Notes under the pieces: model-generated
What the model was told of the DNA's origin: nothing
The model's input: only the letters and a program-made list of their open reading frames with translations
The model's database searches: none
Shown here: positions 13,582-19,417 of the stretch, piece after piece
Layout: each line of letters starts with the position of its first letter
How positions within the stretch are numbered: position 1 is the stretch's first letter
Program-made: the position numbers and the translations under genes
Origin: a virus
Direction: 5' to 3' (one strand)
Virus record (IMG/VR): IMGVR_UViG_3300041016_001135
Coordinates: 1 to 32,594 of that record
DNA: 32,594 bases

Positions 13582-13870
13582 AGCGGTAACATAGCATGTT
13601 ACTCTGATGTTACCGCTGATGTTACCGCTTATGTCTCTGTTTTGTTTATAGATAGTAGTTAGTTTTTGATACGGTAACATGAGTAACATCCAAAACAAGC
13701 ACCTATACGCGCGCGCGCGGGCACGCGCACCCGCTCAAGGAGGTCCCTCTCGATTTACACATGGTATGTCGAAAAATCGTGTTACTATGTTACCGCTCCG
13801 ATTTCGCTAGGTAGTTCAAGGGGTTGCGGCGGTTTTGCGGTAACAACCTCGATGTTACCATGTTACCGCT
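13582..13870. repeat. iteron-like cluster, 11 copies around GTTAC/GTAAC (putative origin/operator)
   Basis: Consensus ATGTTACCGCT. Copies: AGCGGTAACAT 13582-13592; ATGTTAC 13596-13602 (with the first, a 7-bp inverted repeat with a 3-base spacer); GATGTTACCGCT 13606-13617 and again 13618-13629 as an exact 12-bp tandem; GGTAACAT 13673-13680; GTAACATC 13683-13690; GTGTTAC 13779-13785; ATGTTACCGCT 13787-13797; GCGGTAACA 13837-13845; GATGTTACC 13851-13859; ATGTTACCGCT 13860-13870. An AT-rich block lies between the groups. Both orientations and mixed spacing fit binding by a dimeric initiator or repressor. Confidence 0.75.
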
Positions 13871-13887
13871 GGCCCTTCAGGTGCCAC

Positions 13888-13916
13888 TTGACCTGCCAAG
13901 CCACCGGTGCCACAAT
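13888..13916 (+). promoter_or_regulatory. sigma-70-type promoter for the late operon (TTGACC-17-CACAAT)
   Basis: The -35 TTGACC (13888-13893) matches TTGACA at five of six positions, the spacer is exactly 17 bases, and the -10 CACAAT (13911-13916) matches TATAAT at four of six. The predicted start of transcription, about 6-8 bases after the -10, falls on or next to the terS ATG at 13924, so the mRNA would be leaderless or nearly so. The last GTTAC repeat ends 17 bases before the -35, placing the promoter under likely control of whatever binds the repeats. Confidence 0.6.
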
Positions 13917-13923
13917 CGGCTCT

Positions 13924-14337
13924 ATGGCACTGAGCAACGAACAGCGGGCCGAGGTCCTGCGGCAGGCATGGGAGCTGCGGCTGGGTGGGTGGTCTCACAA
14001 TGACATCGCCCGCAAGCTTGGCATCAGCCGGCAGCTGGTGACCGAGGTGCTCACGCAGCACCGCAAGGAGCTCGAGGAGTATGTCCTGGCTAATGCCACC
14101 GAGGAGCGGAAAGAGGCAGCTGCTCGGCTTGACCACCTGTTGCAGTCGGTGTGGACGCAGGCCAAGGAGGGCGACCTCAAGGCAGTGAGCACGGTGCTGT
14201 CCATCGAGGAGCGTCGGGCCAAGCTCAACGGTCTCGACGCTGTGACCAAGTCGGCTCTCGACCTGACCAGCGGTGGCGAGCCTATCAAGTTCACGGTCAC
14301 GATACCGCGTGTCATGCGTGTCGATGAGGGTGAGTAG
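13924..14337 (+). CDS. terS: terminase small subunit
   Basis: Recognises phage DNA and recruits the large subunit for packaging. The 137-aa protein has an N-terminal helix-turn-helix (SNEQRAEVLRQAWELRLGG, then NDIARKLGISRQLVTEVL), a coiled middle (ERKEAAARLDHLLQSVW) and LSIEERRAKLNGLDAVTK, typical of small terminase-like proteins encoded directly before terL. The start at 13924 removes 24 leading residues encoded in the repeat/promoter region; no Shine-Dalgarno precedes it, in line with a leaderless transcript. Its stop overlaps the terL start by one base. Confidence 0.82.
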   Translation: MALSNEQRAEVLRQAWELRLGGWSHNDIARKLGISRQLVTEVLTQHRKELEEYVLANATEERKEAAARLDHLLQSVWTQAKEGDLKAVSTVLSIEERRAKLNGLDAVTKSALDLTSGGEPIKFTVTIPRVMRVDEGE

Positions 14338-15599
14338 TGGCTAACGCCGAGGTCATCCTACCTGCCCTGTATGCGAAGCAATGGGATGCCATCAACGACC
14401 CGAGCCGCATCGTCTGCATCGAGAGCACGACCAAGAGCGGCAAGACCACCTCGGCCATCGTCTGGCAAATCAAGCAGCTGCTCGAGGGGCCATGCGACGC
14501 CGAGCACTGGTGGGTTGCGCCGGTGTACGAGCAGAGCATGATGGCCTACCGCGTCGCATGGTCCTTGCTGCGTGGCAAGCCGGGGTTTCGGCAGGCGCTG
14601 GCCGACAAGGCAATCATTGCACCAGGTGACCGCCGGTGGAGCTTCCGGTCTGCCGACAAGCCCGACAACCTCTATGGCTCTGCAGTGACCAGCGCCGTCC
14701 TGGACGAGGCCTCACGCATGAAGGATGACGCGGTGGACGCTGTGTACAGCACCACCACCAAGACACGGGGCAAGCTGCGGCTGTGTGGCAATGTGCGAGG
14801 CCGAGCCAACCGTCACTACCAGTGGTCTCGCAAGGGTGAGTCGGGCGAGCCGGGCTTTGCCTACCACCGCCTGACGGCCGACGACGCGATTGCCGGCGGG
14901 CTGTTCTCGGAGTCCGACCTCGAGATGGCACGACGCTCGCTGCCGGCGGCTGTGTTTCGAGAGCTGTACTACTGCGAGCCTGCCGACGACGGTGGCAATC
15001 CTTTTGGCATCGACTCAGTACGGGCCTGCGCTGAGCTCAACAACGGCTTGCCGACGGGCAACCCAGTGCGGGTGTGGGGTTTAGACATAGCCCGCAAGCG
15101 CGACTACGCGGTGCTGATGGGGCTCGACAGTAACCGCCATGTGTCAGTGATGCACCGGTGGCACGGCCTGAGCTACTCCTCGCTGGTGGCCGAGGTGACG
15201 CGCATCGTTGGTGCCGGCAGCAAGTCGTGCCTGTTCTACGATGCGACGGGCGTTGGTGACGCGGTTGGCGAGCAGCTGGTGTCGTCCAGGCTGTGGTGCG
15301 AAGCGTTCATCTTCAGTTCTGCTAGCAAGCAAGGATTGATGGAGGGGCTTGCACTGGCTCTGCAACAAGGTAGAACGAGCGTGCTCGACGGCCCGCACCG
15401 CGCTGAGCTCGAAGCGTTCGAGTATGATGTAAAGCAGGGCCGAGTAGTGTATGGCGCGCCGAGCGGTGTGCACGACGACACGGTGTGTGCTCACGCTTTG
15501 GCGTGGTACGGTGCCGAGCGTATGGGAATAACAGCGCAAACACGGCGTGCCTACATGGGCAGCGCGGTGGCAACCACGAACAGAGGCACGACATGGTAA
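14337..15599 (+). CDS. terL: terminase large subunit (packaging ATPase/nuclease)
   Basis: Motor and nuclease for DNA packaging at the portal. The N-terminal ATPase has Walker A STTKSGKT (residues 30-37) and Walker B SAVLDEAS (Asp123-Glu124). The C-terminal RNase H-like nuclease has Asp250 in GLDIARKRDYAV, Asp302 in FYDATGVGDAV and Asp380/381 in GVHDDTVCAHAL. The 420 aa is at the short end for the family but has all core motifs. The start is GTG, sharing one base with the terS stop. The end overlaps the portal start by 7 bases. Confidence 0.93.
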   Translation: MANAEVILPALYAKQWDAINDPSRIVCIESTTKSGKTTSAIVWQIKQLLEGPCDAEHWWVAPVYEQSMMAYRVAWSLLRGKPGFRQALADKAIIAPGDRRWSFRSADKPDNLYGSAVTSAVLDEASRMKDDAVDAVYSTTTKTRGKLRLCGNVRGRANRHYQWSRKGESGEPGFAYHRLTADDAIAGGLFSESDLEMARRSLPAAVFRELYYCEPADDGGNPFGIDSVRACAELNNGLPTGNPVRVWGLDIARKRDYAVLMGLDSNRHVSVMHRWHGLSYSSLVAEVTRIVGAGSKSCLFYDATGVGDAVGEQLVSSRLWCEAFIFSSASKQGLMEGLALALQQGRTSVLDGPHRAELEAFEYDVKQGRVVYGAPSGVHDDTVCAHALAWYGAERMGITAQTRRAYMGSAVATTNRGTTW

Positions 15600-18500
15600 A
15601 GCCGGTACTGGCTAACGGTGTGATTCCGATGACGGCAGCGCAGGCAAGCGCGCGCGTCAACATGTCTGGCGCTCGTAACGCTCGAGCTGGTCTGCCTGAT
15701 GCCGACCCGAATCTGACATTCCTGCCTACCGACCGCCGAGGAGTAGGCGGCCTGCCGGGCAAGTATGCCGAGATGATGCAGACGCATGTGGGCATTGCAT
15801 CGGCCGTGTACTGGGCAATCAACGAGGGCTCGGCTCTGCCCAAGGAGGTGGTGTGGACGCACCATCGAGACCCGGGCACCGAGGAGCTGGCGTTCATGGA
15901 CCTGTGCCGGGCTGCGACCATCGAGGACGCGGTCGTGTACGAGGGGATGATTGAGGGCGGCTCTGCGCTGTGGTCATACCCTTTGCTCGACACTTTCATG
16001 GGGTTTGGCCTCATGTTTCCTCGTCGGCTCAACGACACGCAGATTGAGTGGTACCCAGTCGCGCACAATGCGGTGATGCTGTGGCGTCCTGACGGTCACC
16101 TTTTTGGCGGCGCTCGGTTCTCGACGCCCAACGGCTATGACGACCTCGATGCGAGCCAGCTGGTGCACACGGTCTACGGCACTGCCGGCGCTATGGAGTT
16201 CGAGGGCCGCTCGATGCTGCGTGACTGCCTGCAGCCGTTCGAGCTATGGAAGCAGATTGCCATCAACGCAGGCATCTACAACCAGCTGAGCTGGGGCTTC
16301 TTGGACATCGCCTACGAGCCAAGCGTCACCGAGGATGACATCGACGCGTTCAACACCTTTGGCCAGCAGTTCTCTGACGGCCAGCGCAAGTACCTGCTGC
16401 GACCCAAGCAGGTCGATGTCGAGATGCGCTACCCGAGCGGCACTCCCCCTGCCATCATCGAGCAGCTCGAGTATTGGGACCGGCAGATTGAGAAGAAGCT
16501 CAACGCTCCTCTGGCTGGCATTGCTCAGTTCGGCTCTCGTGCGATGGCCGAGACCTTGGACGGTGCAGCAGGTCGCAAGGCCAAGGCATGGCTCAACAAT
16601 GTTTTTGACCGTGCGAGCCGGGGCATGTTTCAGTGGCTTGCCAACGATGTGGGCTACACGGGCAAGCTGCCTCGGGTGCAGGTGCAGTCGGCCGAGCTGA
16701 CGACGGGCATGGACGGTTGGGCAGCCTATGTGCAAGGTGTCCAGGCGGGTCTGCTGACTCGTGCAGCTGGTGACGAGGCATGGGCACGCAAGGTGATTGG
16801 CGCTCCTGACCTGCCGCCGCAAGAGACGGTTGAGGTGACGGCCGAGACACCGGCCCCGCTTCTGGTCGGCTCGTTGCAGATTGCGCAGCAGGTGCTTGGC
16901 ATGCTGGTGGCTACCCCTGCTAACCCGGCACCGTTGGCCCCCGAGGCAGCGGCGCTTCTGCTTGTGTCGGCAGGCATGAGCCGCACGACGGCCGATGCGA
17001 TGATTGCAGCCCAGCTGGCTATGCCAACGCCTATGGCTGTCGCTGGCGCGGCACCGGTAGCAGGCGAGGCCCCTGCGTCACCTGAGACGGCAGCAGCGGT
17101 TGTGCCTCAGGTGCAGGTGAGCAAGAACATCGAGGTACCTGCCACGATTGGCGACAGCGCGGCGTTTGCGCCTGTGCCGACGGCTGGTGCAGAGACGGCG
17201 ATGGCCGAGTCGGATGTGGACCTGCAGCCGACTGACGAGATGAGCGAGATTGCCGCTCGTGCTTTAGAGTGGCGTGCCGAGTACGGCCGAGGTGGCACCG
17301 AGGTTGGTGTGGCTCGCGCTCGTGACATCAGCGGCGGCCGCAACCTGTCACCTGATACGGTGCGCCGGATGGCCAACTACTTCAGCCGTCATGGCAGCGA
17401 CAAGGATGCATCTGGCTTCAATGACGGTGGCGAGGGCTTCCCCTCGGCAGGTCGCATTGCATGGGACTTGTGGGGCGGCGATGCTGGTGCGGCATGGGCC
17501 GAGCGCAAGGTTGCCGAGCTCGAGCGTCAAGCCGACGCTGGCGACAAGGCTGTGATACTGTCAGCGTCACTGGCCGAGCGGCCCGATGTGGTGGTGCCTG
17601 ACTCGGTGCGAGCTGCAGCTGCAGCGGCGCTTGAGGCCCACCGTTCTGTGAGCAAGGGCAAGACCTCGGACACCGAGGCTCTGCTGATTGCGCGTGACCT
17701 TGCAGCCGGCAAGCGGTTGGCATGGTCCCGGGTGATGCGCCTGGCAGAGTGGTTTAGTGCTACGCTGCCGAGGGTAGCCAGCACGAAGTCGTTTACTGAT
17801 AAGGGCGCTAGCTATCACTCGTACCAGCTGCGAGGCGGCAACGAGGCCAAGCAGTGGGTGCGCGGCCTGATGATGGCCTATGCCTCGGCAGCTCACCATC
17901 GAGCGGCCCGGCTCAACGACGGAGGCGGCTGCGGCTGCTCCGCGTGCAGTGGCGACCTTGGCGACAAGGAGGGAGAAGGGGTCCTCAGCGACAAAGAGGG
18001 AGGAGGGGTCCTCGTAGTCGGAGGCGACGGCAAGGAGTTTCTGGCACCCCGTGAGCTGCGGCCCGAGGAGCTAGTGGTCGGCTGGGTGACGATGGCCGAG
18101 TCACGCTACGACCTGGACATGCTGCTGACGATTGTGCTCGAGGCGATAGCGGCGCGTCATCGCAACGATGTGAGAGACGCACTCAAGAACGGCTGGCAGG
18201 CAGGCGAGCGAGACCGCATCTACAAGCAGTACCTGCAAGAGTACGAGGTTGCCCTAGCTAACAGCGCGACTAAGCTGCGCCAATCGGTGTTTGACGATGT
18301 GATTGACGAGGCGACCAAGTCGCTGCCTGATGCGCCTGCGTCAACGATGTCACCTGCGGAAGTGGTTGAAGCGAATGATGCTCTTGCCGGTGCAGCCAAT
18401 GCTCAGTCGGCTCGAGCTGCGGCGCTGACTCAGACGGCTGCCGAGACCATCACCAACCGGGTGCAGACCGAGATTGAGAATGCGCTGCTTGCTGGTGCTG

Positions 18501-18832
18501 ACCCTGCGTCATGGGTGAGCCGCATCACTCCCCTCGGCTTGCTGAGCTCAGCGACTGAAAGCCGCAACATGGTAGAGGCAGCGTCACGCATAGGCGCGTA
18601 TGCACAGGCCCCGACGGCCGTTGGCGCGGTGCCTACCTTCGTGGTTCGCTCGAGCATTCCCGACGGCAACCGCTGCAGCGTCTGTGCAGCTGCAGACACA
18701 GGCGAGCGTGTGAAGGTAGCCGACTTTGTGACGCCGGGTGTCGGCCTTGAGCTGCCACCGTTGCCTGACCCAAACTGCCTCGGCGGTGCTGGTCGGTGTC
18801 GGTGCGGCTGGTTCGCCATCTACAGCCGCTAG
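15593..18832 (+). CDS. portal fused to a duplicated domain and a MuF-like minor head domain
   Basis: A 1079-aa protein. Residues about 50-410 look like a Mu gp29/DUF935-type portal (KYAEMMQTHVGIASAVYWAI, EFEGRSMLRDCLQPFELWK, YWDRQIEKKLNAPLAGIAQF), the ring through which DNA enters. An Ala/Pro linker runs 411-545. Two related segments follow (about 550-645 and 668-770), the first with VGVARARDISGGRNLSPDTV and GRIAWDLWGGDAG. Residues 775-815 form a Gly/Cys patch with a 9-residue tandem repeat. Residues about 830-1079 resemble a MuF/SPP1 gp7-type head morphogenesis domain ending in a Cys motif (Cys1028, 1031, 1062, 1069, 1071). The ATG at 15593 has GAGG upstream. Portal and MuF are usually separate genes, so this is a fusion. 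Confidence 0.82.
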   Translation: MVKPVLANGVIPMTAAQASARVNMSGARNARAGLPDADPNLTFLPTDRRGVGGLPGKYAEMMQTHVGIASAVYWAINEGSALPKEVVWTHHRDPGTEELAFMDLCRAATIEDAVVYEGMIEGGSALWSYPLLDTFMGFGLMFPRRLNDTQIEWYPVAHNAVMLWRPDGHLFGGARFSTPNGYDDLDASQLVHTVYGTAGAMEFEGRSMLRDCLQPFELWKQIAINAGIYNQLSWGFLDIAYEPSVTEDDIDAFNTFGQQFSDGQRKYLLRPKQVDVEMRYPSGTPPAIIEQLEYWDRQIEKKLNAPLAGIAQFGSRAMAETLDGAAGRKAKAWLNNVFDRASRGMFQWLANDVGYTGKLPRVQVQSAELTTGMDGWAAYVQGVQAGLLTRAAGDEAWARKVIGAPDLPPQETVEVTAETPAPLLVGSLQIAQQVLGMLVATPANPAPLAPEAAALLLVSAGMSRTTADAMIAAQLAMPTPMAVAGAAPVAGEAPASPETAAAVVPQVQVSKNIEVPATIGDSAAFAPVPTAGAETAMAESDVDLQPTDEMSEIAARALEWRAEYGRGGTEVGVARARDISGGRNLSPDTVRRMANYFSRHGSDKDASGFNDGGEGFPSAGRIAWDLWGGDAGAAWAERKVAELERQADAGDKAVILSASLAERPDVVVPDSVRAAAAAALEAHRSVSKGKTSDTEALLIARDLAAGKRLAWSRVMRLAEWFSATLPRVASTKSFTDKGASYHSYQLRGGNEAKQWVRGLMMAYASAAHHRAARLNDGGGCGCSACSGDLGDKEGEGVLSDKEGGGVLVVGGDGKEFLAPRELRPEELVVGWVTMAESRYDLDMLLTIVLEAIAARHRNDVRDALKNGWQAGERDRIYKQYLQEYEVALANSATKLRQSVFDDVIDEATKSLPDAPASTMSPAEVVEANDALAGAANAQSARAAALTQTAAETITNRVQTEIENALLAGADPASWVSRITPLGLLSSATESRNMVEAASRIGAYAQAPTAVGAVPTFVVRSSIPDGNRCSVCAAADTGERVKVADFVTPGVGLELPPLPDPNCLGGAGRCRCGWFAIYSR
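17961..18014 (+). repeat. 27-bp tandem duplication inside the portal fusion gene
   Basis: Two 27-base units, 17961-17987 and 17988-18014, differ at three positions. They encode GDKEGEGVL and SDKEGGGVL, in the Gly/Cys-rich linker just before the MuF-like part. The length is a multiple of three, so the frame is kept; recent slippage in a flexible linker is the simple explanation. Confidence 0.8.
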
Positions 18833-19047
18833 TCTGGCGCGGGCTCATCGGTGATGTGGACCTCGTAGCCTCGGTTGATGAGCTGGATGACCTTGTACCG
18901 CTCCTTGTCGTCTCGGCCCATCTTGGCAAAGGCGACAGGGCCAACAGCCAGGAGGGTGGCGTGCCTCTGGTTGATGCGGCTGATTGCCTCGGCCTTGGCC
19001 TCTGGCGAAAGGGGGATGCCCCATGGCTTTGCAGGTGTGTCACTCAT
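18829..19047 (-). CDS. small hypothetical protein, 72 aa, antisense insert in late operon
   Basis: Starts MSDTPAKPWGIPLSPEAKAE, then a helix (AISRINQRHATLLAVGPVAF) and a short strand region (YKVIQLINRGYEVHITDE). Its stop overlaps the portal stop by three bases in converging orientation, and its ATG overlaps the stop of the upstream winged-helix gene by four bases (ATGA, 19044-19047). It is one of only two leftward genes in the late half, forming a compact moron-like unit. Function unknown. Confidence 0.72.
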   Translation of the reverse strand: MSDTPAKPWGIPLSPEAKAEAISRINQRHATLLAVGPVAFAKMGRDDKERYKVIQLINRGYEVHITDEPAPD

Positions 19048-19301
19048 GATGGCCTCGAGGTGCAGTAGGTGCAGGTGCAGTCACGGAGCTTGTACTTGGA
19101 TGCGGCCGAGCCGGTGCCGACCTCGACATCTAGGATTAGTCCAAGAGCGATAAGGTTGGCGATGTCGGCCCTGACGGCTTTTTCGCCCCAGTGCTCGATG
19201 TGGTTGGCAAGCCACCGAGGGGACGGGTGCATGAGGGGCTTCTGGTGGCAGATGAGCAAGGCGTCGAGGACCATGCGTTGTCGTCTGGTGAGAGTAACCA
19301 A
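19044..19301 (-). CDS. winged-helix DNA-binding protein, 85 aa
   Basis: Residues 4-68 fit a winged helix of the LexA/MarR kind: LTRRQRMVLDALLICHQKP, SPRWLANHIEHWGEKAVRAD as turn and recognition helix, IANLIALGLILDVEV, then wing GTGSAASKYKL. It ends in a Cys cluster (CTCTYC). The start is TTG at 19301; the next ATG, nine codons in, would cut the first helix. It reads away from the protease/scaffold gene across a gap with two 18-bp repeats, a likely operator. It may be an auto-repressor or Aca-like regulator controlling the two-gene unit. Confidence 0.68.
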   Translation of the reverse strand: MVTLTRRQRMVLDALLICHQKPLMHPSPRWLANHIEHWGEKAVRADIANLIALGLILDVEVGTGSAASKYKLRDCTCTYCTSRPS

Positions 19302-19324
19302 AAGAATACCGCCCGTGTCGATGG

Positions 19325-19362
19325 TGCCGCACTAGCGCAGCGGTTGCCGCACTAGCACAGCG
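19325..19362. repeat. two 18-bp direct repeats (20-bp period) between divergent genes
   Basis: TGCCGCACTAGCGCAGCG (19325-19342) and TGCCGCACTAGCACAGCG (19345-19362) differ at one base and start 20 bases apart, about two helical turns. They lie in the 116-bp gap between the winged-helix gene (leftward) and the protease/scaffold gene (rightward), where an autoregulatory operator would be expected. No clear -35/-10 pair was found in either direction. Confidence 0.7.
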
Positions 19363-19417
19363 CGAACGCACTGCAAGGGGCTAGAAGTGGCTTGAGATAC
19401 GGTGCAAAGAGAGGGGC

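Larger units (their letters stand above)
13259..13923. other. divergent control region, 665 bp without a convincing gene
   Basis: Separates the leftward replication operon from the rightward late operon. In order it holds three hairpins in the primase leader (13291-13431); a plain GC-rich stretch with the palindrome TCGCGCGCGCGA at 13486-13497; 11 GTTAC-type repeats (13582-13870) around an AT-rich block (13631-13670, 10 of 40 bases G or C); and an alternating purine-pyrimidine run rich in CG (about 13709-13730). An isolated AAGGAGG lies at 13738-13744, and a rightward promoter follows at 13888-13916. Short open frames here have poor starts and no recognisable product. Origin plus genetic switch is the best interpretation. 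Confidence 0.6.

Noticed and set aside
13229-13594. Rightward open frame of 121 codons overlapping the primase start
   Set aside because: Starts with TTG inside the primase gene on the other strand, low-complexity end, no ribosome binding site or family likeness.
13397-13597. Leftward open frame of 66 codons in the control region
   Set aside because: No Shine-Dalgarno, composition like random GC-rich sequence, overlaps hairpin and repeats, and no recognisable product.
13761-13814. 17-codon frame MVCRKIVLLCYRSDFAR after AAGGAGG
   Set aside because: The Shine-Dalgarno is 16 bases from the ATG, too far, and the codons are largely made of the GTTAC repeats. Kept only as a remark.
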